Shown piece after piece: positions 45,239-55,920 of a stretch of DNA of 64,000 nucleotides. Made by a program: the position numbers and the translations under genes. The stretch is from assembly GCF_026914185.1 (NCBI RefSeq), contig NC_070570.1:4278001-4342000 (forward strand), written 5' to 3'. Each line of letters begins with the position of its first letter. Position 1 is the stretch's first letter. A model generated the notes under the pieces. The model worked only from the letters and a program-made list of their open reading frames with translations, did no database searches and was not told where the DNA came from. Source of the DNA: Puccinia triticina. Lineage: Eukaryota > Basidiomycota > Pucciniomycetes > Pucciniales > Pucciniaceae.

Positions 45239-45420
45239 CAAAACATCTTTCTGTACACATTTTTTGTTACCAGTGATGATTAACAAGACCGTAACATAAT
45301 CTAAATAACAGTTGTATATTGTAATGGCTCCCAAAAAGAAAATGGAGAATAGTTTACTAACGGTAGCGCGCTGCCGTTACTGGTAACAGTAACGGTAACA
45401 CATCAAAAATCAATATGTTA

Positions 45421-45452
45421 CTGGTACAATACCGTTGCTGGTATTGTACCAG
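45421..45452. repeat. Perfect 13-bp stem-loop
   Basis: CTGGTACAATACC, a 6-base loop, and GGTATTGTACCAG. Just upstream, GGTAGCGCGCTGCCGTTAC forms another inverted motif. Confidence 0.85.
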
Positions 45453-45977
45453 CCCAGTTTTGGTTGAGGGTTGGCCTTCAAACTTGCATTGCAAGGGTGG
45501 TAAAACACACACACCCTAGGCACATATCCCAGCTTTCCACATCATGGGCCCTTGGCCCTCTGCTGGGGATGTTTGCAGAGGAGACAATACTACCAAAGAA
45601 GTAGCAATGCCAGAGGTGGGGTTCCACTAAGGGTGTGGATCACTATCTAAAGGGGAAACAAGCTTGGCAAACTTACATTACAGGGGTGGCAAGATACACA
45701 CCTGTATGTGCAAGTGTTCCAGTCAATTTGGTCTCCATTTCTGCAGATTCATGACATACCAAGGATGTCGTTTTATGTGCCTTTCAGTTGGGTGATGATG
45801 AATCTTGAGGGACAGAGGTCTCCACCCAGATGGGGTCTGGGGTGTGGCTCTGGGAGTTTAGATGGGGCAAGAAATGAAACACTGGGGATCAATTTCATTC
45901 TTATGTAACATTTGACTAGCACCAATACTACAACACAACTCAGCTGTTCTCAGGAAAGGCACAGCCTTCATTCCTGA

Positions 45978-46941
45978 TCACCTCCATTTTCTACTCAGCC
46001 CACCTCTTTCCACCCTTATCCGCCATTTTGACATTGTATTCATTCCACAAGTGTTGGAGCTGATCCTCCATTGTGCCATGGCAATCCTTCCGTGTCCCTT
46101 TCCCTTATTAGTTGGGAATTCACGGGATGTGTGGCCTTGCGTTCTGCAAAGGAAGGAGAGGTCTTCCCGCATCATGCACTCCTTCTTGGAGGCAGACAGG
46201 TGGCCCTTGATTGGAAAGATTTACATAGTTTTAGGGTCCAGTGCTGTTGGATTTGGGGCCAATATTCCCATGCCTGTGGTGGAACTATGTCTGGTGCTGG
46301 GTTTGCAGCATTTGTTGGAGGGATAGTGGGGAAATTTGATGATTGCCCTCTGGGTTGTCTGGTTGGATAGAGCGGAGAGTATCTGGTGTAGCAGTGGTGT
46401 GTGTGTTTTAGGAACATGTTGGAAGCAAGTTGGAAGTGTTGTGGGTTGGAAAGGAAAAGATGATTGGGGTTGGCAACAGCACCAAAAAGGTGATTGATGA
46501 ATTGAATTGAGAGAGATTGACCAGGGATCAAGAGAGTTTTAGAAGCTTGAGGATTCAGAGGGAGGGCCAAAAGGCGGAGATCAAAAAAAGGATAAATAAA
46601 GTTTGGTGAAAGTCACAAGGCGCCTTGGATCAATAAGATATCTGAGATCAAGAATTTTGATGGTTTTTCTTCCTGGGATCAGATAAGTTCCATGCCCCCC
46701 ATCGTCTGGGTTTGGGGTACTCAAACTTCAAGTTAACTACACCTATCCAAGGAGGCACAAAGAGTCTCTGAAGGAAGGCCTTATGTGTAAAGTCGGGGTT
46801 GCGGCCTGCAAAGACAGGGTTTTTTGCAATATTTTGTTGTGTTTTGACTTCAACATTAGCACCTAAAAGTGAGCATCTCATAAAATAGGAAAAATTGGGG
46901 AAGTGGAGCCTATCTTCTTTCCTATCATTCCTAAAAAACAC
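45978..46941 (-). pseudogene. Retroelement-like coding relic
   Basis: Minus-strand open pieces: 46941-46648 (PNFSYFMRCSLLGANVEV, LKFEYPKPRRWGAWNLSDP), 46570-46172 (Pro/Asn/Gln-rich) and 46175-45978 (LSFLCRTQGHTSREFPTNKG). The last resembles a CCHC zinc knuckle with the first and last Cys replaced, as in a decayed gag. The identification is weak; it may be the relic of an unknown repeat family. Confidence 0.3.
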
Positions 46942-48342
46942 TATGTTAAAAGTGGCATTATTGAGGTTTCTACATGTGTTTCACAAATCCCATTTTTGAT
47001 TCCCTAAAGGAGCTTTGAGGTGTGTGAAAGGGGTGTGATGGTGGTCTGCCTCCGCAAGCAACCTGTAATCCCTGTGACATATTGCCCAAATTCACAAGTG
47101 ATTTCAACCTGATTGATGGCTTTTTTTTTTAAAAAAAAAGTGAAAATTTCAGAAAATGTAGGAAATCATCAGGATTCTTAAGGTGCCATTGGCTTCTCAA
47201 ATTTTTGGAGGTGTTGTTGGTTATCTGATGGGTTTTATGGTTTGTCAAGCCATTTGGCTGGTACAGCTCACACAAGAACCGCAACATTGCATGAAAGTCC
47301 CTCCCTGACAAGAGGGTGCTTGCACCCCGCAAGCACAGTGTGGAACTTCTGCGCAATGCGTGATCTGAGCTTGGAAGGGAAATAGCAAAAACTAGGTAAG
47401 TTTAGGCTACAGGTGCTTGAAGGGCTGCCTTCCTGTAATAAACTCTGGGAGAAAGTACACTAGAATTTTATAGTGTGGCTAAATCAGATGAATTATTCTT
47501 AATCTAGACTGCTTCAGACCCTAGGAACCAGGAATCTTGTGCGTGGGATGAGAGATGTTATAGTTTTGATGTGATCAAGTTTGTTATCAAGAGTAAGTTA
47601 TGTTTATAATTATCAAGTTCTAAATTCAAGATCTAATATTATAATACTATAATGATGTAATGGATGCAGAAGTAATTTCTTAATATTAATATTTATGCAG
47701 GCATTACTATACTATAGTGGTGTGATGAATGCGGAAGTAATCTCTTAATATTACTATTTAGTGCAAGCATGGAGAAAAAGGAAACAGGAAGGGGCAAGGA
47801 AGGCCTCCTTTTATAGATGAAAACTTGTCTGAGAGTGGTTTTGGTGATGTACAATAATGTATGTAGTGTGAAATAAGAAATCGGTGTGTGAAAAAGAAAT
47901 TAATATAGTGTGAAAAGAAATTAATGTAGTGTGAAAAGAAATTAATATACTGTGAAATAAAATGGCTACTTTGGGAAAGATGATCATGTCTAAGATGAGA
48001 TTTACCAACATGTGATTGCAAATCTTTGAGGGGAAGTATGTGTGAAAACAAAAACAGCCTGAAGTGGCTGTGCGCCTAGTATGAGTATGAATCTTAGTGT
48101 GAAACTGATGATTTACTGTGCTAATTTGTGGCGTGATTGATTCCTGCTGAGTGGACTATCACAGGTTTTCTGGGTGATAAAAAAGATGTGAAATCTGAGA
48201 GAAAAGATTTTATGTAAAGGATTTGTACTAAAGATATTTAATATGTAATTTGTAATGTACTATATTATACAAAACTATACTAATTTGACGCTGTTGATGG
48301 TTGATTGATCTCACCACAACGGGAGGGACTTGTGTTAAGTTT
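46942..48342. other. AT-rich intergenic with small tandem repeats
   Basis: 47285-47345 has an AAGTCCCTCC stem-loop segment with GGGTGCTTGCACCCC. 47655-47770 is a diverged direct duplication of about 60 bp (GAAGTAATTTCTTAATATTA and GAAGTAATCTCTTAATATTA). 47887-47955 has three or four copies of a 20-bp unit AGTGTGAAAAGAAATTAATA. No gene. Confidence 0.6.
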
Positions 48343-48734
48343 TCAGACTCTGAGAAGTGTAGCGCGCTGCAGACCATCATCACACCCCGCGCGCACACAC
48401 AAATAAACCAAAGACAAAACTACACAACCAAACAAAAGAAAAACACATAAAAAGGAGACAAAACCAACCCACCACCTGCAAAGCCCTACCAAAACACGCA
48501 GCAAGAGATATGTAGAACATAAACCACAGCAACATGAAACAAAAATTGGACAACAAAACCAGAACCAAATAAAGAACAGAATCAGAATGAGAAGCCTGAC
48601 GCATCTTGACACCAATACACGCGCTGTGTTGCAAGGATCTTGAATTGTGAGGGCTGCAACCAGACGGGTGCCAGCTTGATGCGCAAAAAATCAAACTGAT
48701 TCTCTGCCTGTAACATGTGGCACACCACACCACT

Positions 48735-48875
48735 CTGTTGATCTCCACATCAATCCTCATTGTGAAATTGGAGATCTCTGCCACAGTGGAGAAGGTGTGT
48801 GACATTACTGCCAGTTGGAAGTCCTTCTTCAAGCCCTTTTGGTATAGCTCAATGAGAGTTGGAACCTCCAATCAG
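48735..48875 (-). pseudogene. gag-like fragment
   Basis: Encodes PTLIELYQKGLKKDFQLAVM followed by FSTVAEISNFTMRIDVEINR, a pattern typical of LTR-retrotransposon gag (capsid C-terminal helices before the zinc knuckle). No zinc knuckle or pol sequence follows. A short relic. Confidence 0.4.
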
Positions 48876-49720
48876 GTGTAGGTGGATAGGATGATGAACT
48901 TTTGGCTGTACTTTGCCACCAATGCGGTTTGTTTGAAAACCCGCACAAACATAAGGGAAAGAAAAGTAGGGAAATGATTTAAGGCAATATTTGTCGTGGT
49001 TAGTTGAACATTTATTTTCAAGAAGCATAAAAAAGTGAGGAAGCGCACAAACTCAAATAGGTAGGCAAGTCTTAGAGATTAGATATGTAGGTATACAGTG
49101 ACTTGAAAACCAAACTCTGTCATTGCTACTAGGACGAGTACGGAAGCGGAACCCCATTCCTGTGATCTAATTCAACCAGTTGAGGCAGGTTAAAGGTCTG
49201 CCTTTGCACATATGTAGCTTGGATCACTGAACAGACAAATATGAGCAGATATTTCCTAATTCTAAATATTTCTTCCGTCAACAGGCTTACTAAGGTGTGC
49301 TTGACATCCCTCCTTCTGGTGGAAATTTTCTGCCCTGCTGATCTGATTTATATCTCTTTCTGCCGCAACACTCCAGCATTTGGTTTCAAACTATCTTTAC
49401 ATTTAAGTTTGGAAGAGATGGCTAGAGGCTAGAGAAAGAGAAAGAGTAACGTGTAAAATTTGGATTGACTAGATAATTGCATCTTTTGTGGAATAGATTG
49501 ACGGGGTAGTTGATAATTGGTTTTGTAAAATTTTGGCAATGCAGACAACGTGATACTAATGAAATAGCCAGTGGACTGCAACCCGGCAATCCCGTGCTCC
49601 TCCCATTCTGCGGGTAAAGGAAAAGTTCCTTATATCAGGTTCTGTCGTAGATAATCTCTACATACGCATTGACATTGCCCACTCAGCCTTCTCTTTCACC
49701 CAATACTTGCGGTATCTAGA
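48872..49720. other. Intergenic, nothing recognised
   Basis: Short open frames only; no motif, RNA or repeat recognised. Confidence 0.5.
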
Positions 49721-49724
49721 ATGG

Positions 49725-49806
49725 CCGTCCAATCGGACGCTGTGTCAGGGGTTGAACTTGCACTACGTACTGTACTTCAAGCTATGAGCTGAGCGCTCTA
49801 CTAACA
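49725..49806 (-). other. tRNA-Met-like relic (possible SINE head)
   Basis: On the minus strand GCACTGTTAGTAGAGC resembles a tRNA D-arm (13 of 16 positions of GCTCAGTTGGTAGAGC), followed by CAGCTCATAGC with a CAT anticodon in loop position and then GTTCAACCCC at the T-loop. The T-stem and acceptor stem do not pair, so it is not a functional tRNA. It may be a tRNA pseudogene or the head of a SINE. Confidence 0.3.
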
Positions 49807-52800
49807 GTGCAGGGTCTCTTAAGAAAGGCTACGGCTGGCCACAAAGATATACACAAACAAGGGACCCTTGAGCAAAATATGTCGAGGCCGCCAAGTGTCT
49901 CGCCGCCCCAATGTCAGCTCGACAATTCTCTGGACAGTTTACAATTGCGCCATTGTGCAAATTGCAACTGCATTCATGGGATGCGGATCTGACCTTTCCC
50001 CATAAGTAGAGCCTCAGAACCTCACGTCCCCCGTGCGGGCGTATCACCGGGAAATGATGGAACTGGAAGGACTATTATACATCCCACTCCAGCTCCAAAT
50101 TATCCAAGTTTCATGTTATATTCAGTCACATCGTGTGGTCAACATGGAGAAAGGGCTATCTGCGATGAAAATCACGCTTCAACTTCTGGCTATATAGCTT
50201 GGGAGAGAGTGAGGTGGTTAGAACGAAAGACTGACTTATCTCGTTTCGGCTGAGCGACTCTTGCAGTGTACACTACAATATAACAAACTGAAGATCGTAG
50301 ATACTGTCAACCTGGCTTGGAAGATTTTACCCGTATCAGAGCGTACGCCGACTTGCTGATTCCTTCCAGACCACAGAGTAATCCAAACGGATAAGATACC
50401 GTCTGAAGGCTCACGACACATTTGTACATTTTTTGCATCAAGAGCCTTAAGTGGCTGGGATTGATGATGAATTTGGGGACAGGAGGACGAACCATCTTCT
50501 CGGTGGTTGATTCGACCCAGTCGATTGCTCCATCCTGCCCTGAAATATGATGCTACGTCCCTAACAAGCCGGGTGTTAGAGTAGGATTAGTACAGCTAAA
50601 CACTGCCGTGACAATGTAGCCCCAGAGGAAAATAATTACAATCCACTTGAACTAGCGTCAACTTCGATGGCTTAAGGAGAGTTTATAACTCATCATATGG
50701 CTCGGTGGTAGGTTTTTACATAGAACGTAGACTCACATAGTATTAAAATGAAAAAACAAACAGCACCGCCCTTGTTCCCTGAGTGTAGCTGAGCGTTCCA
50801 TATCCAACGGCGCGCCAGGATTGGTCGGGTTTTGTTGGGCCAGTACTACCACAGTGATGCCCCAACGACATGATTTGTTCTTTTTTTCGCACTTGGGCAG
50901 ACTTAAAAAGGACCTCCATCCCGGTCAAACTTTTTCCCCATCAGCCCCACTTCACTTTCCAATTCAGATTCCTCCCTTCATCGCCTCTTCCAGCAGACTA
51001 CTACTCATCGTATTCCACACCTCCATCGCCCATATTCTCCTCATAGTCAGGATTATTCACATTCCGTCCATTTTGAACCTTGGGACGACCGCTCAACTCG
51101 CACAGCTCAACCCTTGGGGGATCAATCTACTATCTCTCGCTGTCGACTGAGGTCTTCCTTCAACCGTTTTCTCGACTTCGACCATGTCTTCAGGCATTGT
51201 GATCTCTCTGATCATCTCAATCGTTGATTATTGAGATTGCCTGATAACTCGCGTTGGGGTAGCTATCCCCTAGAGCTGGATTTCCTTACTTCTGTTGGTC
51301 TTATCCAACCGAGTATACATCAATCAACGCTCAACTTGATCCTTCTTCTTGATCTTCGAATTGGATCAACTGACCACCTTATAAGGTGAGGCACTCACAG
51401 ACTATCATAGCCAGTAATGTCTTGTGCTATATCCCCACATTCAATCGATAGGATGGCAAAGGTGAGCGAATGTTTTTCTTTTTCTTCTGAAACGGAATAT
51501 TGTAACTAACTTTTTCAAATCTTCTTTGAATCAGCGTTGAGCTTGACAAGAAAGTCTTCTCACCAGGTGCGCGGTCCTATCCGCTAAGCCACCCCAAAGA
51601 GCTGCACTCGCCTCCTATCGACATGAAAGGTTTCATGTACCACCTCAATATTTAATATTTCTCTTTTGTCAACTGACGACGCGAGTGACGTTGAGGTATG
51701 TAGTGGCACAGTTATCAGAAATAAAATATGCTTGACAGATTCCCTTGCTGATTCTCATCCTTCTACCCCACAATGATCCAGTCATCGCGTGATCGTCAAC
51801 GGTGTTCATTCGCGATCATCCAAGTTAGCACAAGGATTAATCCCTTAGCAAAAGGGTATATCCTTTGATGTCCTGGGCACTTGCCAATGCTCAGCGATAG
51901 ATCCCTTTAGGTTAGCCATCGAGTTTTCTTGATTCATGATCACTCAATCTTTCTCACATTAACATGCCCCTTCTTCATGTGCAGTGCAGACGGTCGAGAG
52001 AGGTTGACAGGTCAACTGGAATGACACATACCTCCCAGACCTCAACCTCGGAGGTAATGTCCTCGCTCTGCGGGAATCACATCCCACATCCATCTCATTT
52101 GAATTAGCAGCTCATATCTGCTTGCTATGAGTGCTCTTTTGGTTTCAATATCCGACTATGAAAGAGACTTGAAGCGGTCATCGTGTGACCAATATATGCT
52201 GAATATTACCAAGCATAGCTCTGATTTCTTTGATTGATATACCCAGAGGAGTACAGTTGATTCGTAGCGAAGAAGGGTTGTCTTCGACTGCTGCTAACTG
52301 ATCTTAGATTCTATTCGAGGTTAGACCTATCGGTTCAATATCCGATCTTCTGGTCTCGGAACCTGATGAATATGCGATCAAGGGTGATTCTACCGAGTGA
52401 TATGTTTACTCTGAATCGACCTCTTGGACCAGCCGAATGATGAAGACAATGATCAGATCAACGAGGATATCACCTTCAAGACCATCAGAAGAAATGCGGT
52501 TGAAATTTTGATGAAGCTCAACTTCCTCGGGATTCGAGCGGGCCAGATGTTGCTGCGGTTACTGCGTCGGCTTGGAGATATTCCGGCCCGATGATGATGT
52601 CAGGCCATCCCGTGCTCGGTGATGGCCTCTGAGGGTTTTCGCCAAGATCAACTTCTTCGGAATCTCCAGCTTACCGCTGGACGTGTCCCTAGCTCTGATG
52701 CCTTCAGAGCTCAACGGGGACAACTTCCCTCCGCCTATCCAAGCAACGATCGACTCGAAGAACCAAAGCAAACGAACTGGACTGACTTCGCTCACATCCT

Positions 52801-54060
52801 CATCCGGATTCCGGGGCAAACACTGTACGCTATACGCCTCTCTCTTTCCTCGCTCCCTGCCTCAGAGAAAAATATATTCTTGTGCTTGATTCCAGTGGGA
52901 CTGATTGTCTTGTCGGAATTTTTATCTTGGGAATCCGAACCAACGAAGAATCCAGAACAAACTAACAAATTATAAGATAGCCCAGTTCTCTTCATCTCGA
53001 CCACGGAGGTCAGTCCCTCTTCACCATTGCTACTCTATTGATGACAGTGACCGACTAACCATAAATCCTAGTGGTAATAGATCAGGGACCCTACGTAGGA
53101 TGGATCCCGGCATCGGGTCGACGTCACATCTGTCCATCTCTAAACCCTCGATCGCGTCTGGAGTGGCCGCTATCATCGATCTTTCCAGCGATCAATAATC
53201 ACCAACACAACGAAGCTCTGCTCCTTTCCTATATGTACGACTTCAACGCACCGAGATCTTTTCCTGATCGGCTCGCGCAACATGGCATTCGGCCTCTCTC
53301 GGGCCTCAACGCTGCTACTCGATCTTCGCGGGCGAGTTCTTGAAAGATATTCTGACGGAGGTAAGCTTGCTCAACGTTCTGTCCTATCCCTAGATTTTAA
53401 TTCTCACCAGGCCCTCCTCATTCTAATCGGAACAAGGATTTGAGTGGCGATCAACAAGCGACCGACTCTCTCGGAGAAGCTTTGCTCCGACTGGTTGATG
53501 AGCGTCTTCGACTGCTCTCTCCGATACCCTCATTCTATCTGAATTCAACCCCAATCACCCTCAATCGTTCTTGTCCATCTTTCCCCCAGCCGCGAGTCGA
53601 TTGCACGGAGTAGTCAGATTATTATTCCGTACCCTTTGCTTCTGTAGCCTGCGTGCTTTGTATTTCTCTTTTCTTTTGTACTTCTGCTGGTATGAAATTC
53701 AAATTGATTATGCCTTTGTCCCCAAACTTAGTGATGACATGTAACGGTTGAATGTGCGACACTCGTCACCACAGATGACATTCTGCGAACGACAACATAT
53801 CAGATGAAGGCCCTTTGAAAGATGGGAAAAACCTAAAGCTAAAATATCAGGTAAGTTAAAAAGAGAAAAAGAAGATGTTCAGCAGCCAAACTTCCCTCGA
53901 CCTAGATTTTGGAGGTTGCATGAATTTTTAGGGCCCTGGTTAAACGCTCCATACTTGAAATATCTGAAATAAGCTCACGATCAATTTCGGCTTGAACTTT
54001 TCCCCTCGGCTGGCCAGCACCATCGCTAGTGGAGAGTCTGGATTCAGAGAAGATTTGGAT
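49807..54060. other. Long stretch without a recognisable gene
   Basis: Numerous frames of 60-120 codons. 50821-51150 and 52619-52975 are the longest, the latter with a hydrophobic segment (IFLCLIPVGLIVLSEFL), but I recognise no family and cannot join them into a model. 51300-53700 has many possible short-intron signals and even base composition and could be a heavily decayed gene. No simple repeats or TIRs noticed. Confidence 0.4.
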
Positions 54061-54061
54061 A

Positions 54062-54450
54062 CGCTCTAGGTGGACTCAGCACGAAACACTCTCGCTCTAG
54101 AACAAGGACTGTCCGACCTTTCTTCAGACCTGCGGATGACCGGCCTTGTAGAAACTGAGAAAAAAAGAAGAAGCGTCGTGATGAGTGAAAACGACGGGTC
54201 AAATGATATGCAGTATAGTAATGATACCGATGAGCCATTGCTGGACCAAGACCCTGCGAAGACGGGCGCATCATCGCTCGAAGATGCCAATGATTGCAAC
54301 CACCTGCTGGATGCGGGCACGGGGATGCTGGCCGTGGTGGTGGACATACCCAACAGGATCCTGTGCGCCGGAATCATCGGGCTGCCGTGTGTACTTAGGA
54401 ACGCGGGTTTCGTAGGGTGCGCTCCTGCATCCTCGAACAAGGGATTGCAG
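54062..54450 (+). pseudogene. Truncated AVT amino-acid transporter copy B
   Basis: An open frame similar to residues about 70-180 of the intact AVT protein: ARNTLALEQGLSDLSSDLRM, VVMSENDGSNDMQYSNDTDE, HLLDAGTGMLAVVVDIPNRI, then CAGIIGLPCVLRNAGFVG, after which it jumps to the junction CATCCTCGAACAAGG shared with copy A. Both ends of the gene are missing and no transmembrane core remains. The frame is more intact than in copy A. Confidence 0.8.
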
Positions 54451-54716
54451 TTTGTTTTGTCTCTCAAGCGGTGCATTTCTTTTGACTCAGGGGGGCCTGA
54501 TTGACTCCAGGAAAACAAAGACATCATCTGAAGGAGTAATATATAACTTTTGTGCGTTGAAGCCATTCTACAACTCGATAATTCCAGAATAATCATGAGA
54601 AACATTGATAACAAGATAAAGGAGTTTCTGTTACATCTTGGATAACTGTACATAAAAGTCGTGACTGTTTTGGAGATCTGATTATGGGAGGGAAAGGAGA
54701 CACGTTCTAGAGACAA

Positions 54717-55188
54717 CTAGTTAACAGCGGTGGTGCCGGCGTTACCAGTTGCAGCGTCGGGTTTGTCACCGCAGGCAAGCTGATTCACGACATGGGGTGC
54801 TTTATCAAGCTACAAAGGGGTCATTCTGGTCAGTCTGGGTTTGGATAAGGGACATCGCGACATGCACGGTGATGCCTCGCCAGCTGTTGGGGGATAAAGA
54901 AGGCTTACATTAGGGGGGTTCACAATAGGATAAAAATAAAACTTTAGAGCCAATTTCAAGGCCTTTATCAACAACTTTTTAAAAAATTGGCAAGATGTAC
55001 AGGATTGAATGTCCCTTGACAATCAGAGAAACTTCTTCATTTTTAAAAAAGTCATTCATAAAGGGTTTAATATAGGCTCTAAAGTTTTATTTTTATCCTA
55101 TTGTGAACCCCCCTATTGGAACCCTCATCTGTACCTCACTTTGTGGGTTGGGTCGGCGCCGCGTTACCGTCGCAGGCGAGCGGATTGA
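54717..55188 (-). pseudogene. Kex2-repeat gene copy B, broken by a MITE
   Basis: Exon 2 is well kept (54717 to about 54812, encoding VVNQLACGDKPDAATGN). Exon 1 is reduced to one partial repeat at 55120-55188 (GGGTTGGGTCGGCGCCG), and the signal peptide and the other repeats are missing. A 201-bp MITE sits at the end of exon 1, right beside the splice donor. With the AVT copy B next to it, this is the second copy of the 33.7-34.9 kb segment. Confidence 0.85.
54913..55113. mobile_element. 201-bp MITE with 40-bp TIRs and TA target duplication
   Basis: Ends GGGGGGTTCACAATAGGATA and its reverse complement; the inverted repeat runs about 40 bp without a mismatch (to TTTAGAGCC). TA flanks both sides (54911-54912, 55114-55115), the usual target of Tc1/mariner elements. 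No coding capacity. Confidence 0.85.
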
Positions 55189-55920
55189 CGATGCTTTTTC
55201 CAACTTGGCCAGTTTCTTCATAAATATATACTATCTGAAGTGACTAGTTCACACATTCTTTTACCTGAAGAATATTTTCTATTGCTCTCTGGCTTTCAGT
55301 AACCAGGGCTAGATGATAAAAAAATTGTGCAACTACTGCCATAAAAAATTGTGCCCAAACACCATAAAAAAATAGTTTTTGTTATGGTAAGTAAACCTAA
55401 AAAACTTGGTTGATAAAATTCATATCAATAATGTTGGTGTTTATCTTGGACTTTTAAACCTGATATTCCAGTCTGGAATCTTTATTTCAGGGTTCCAGTC
55501 CTCACAACACCTAATAAAATGTAGCAAATGTGAAGTACATCCTGTGGGATAAAATCTCTAGAACATTGTTGGATTGTATTGATCACAATCGGACTCTAAA
55601 GGCCTGGGAATGACAGTTGGACATCGACAGCCAATGAAAAAAAAAAAAAAACAGTTTTGTTTTTCACAAAGTGAATAATGGGTTAATAAAACAACAACTC
55701 TACAGATCAGTCCTTTTTCCTCTTTGTGATGAAAGCACAGGAACAACGACGAGGAAATCACAGGGCCAATTCTATTTACAATTGAATACAAGTGTGCATG
55801 ATAAGAAAATGTGAAGTGTGAAGTAAGAATTATCCACAAGCGACCAAAGCGTGTTTCCACAGAGAACGATGACCGAAGAGAGACAATGATGCATGGATGG
55901 AAGAGGAGAAAGATGAGAGA
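55189..55920. other. Intergenic before the AVT gene 3' end
   Basis: AT-rich, no gene or clear repeat recognised. Confidence 0.5.

Larger units (their letters stand above)
44253..45977. other. AT-rich intergenic with two stem-loops and a diverged duplication
   Basis: No gene. Two related segments occur at 44800-44960 and 45520-45670 (CATCATGGGCCCTTG and GGGATGTTTGCAGAG in both, then ACAAGCTTG), an old dispersed duplication. Stem-loops at 45193-45238 and 45421-45452. Confidence 0.6.

Noticed and set aside
51540..51605. Possible tRNA on the minus strand (GTGGCTTAGCGGATAGGACC)
   Set aside because: No pairing D-stem, anticodon stem or T-loop could be built.
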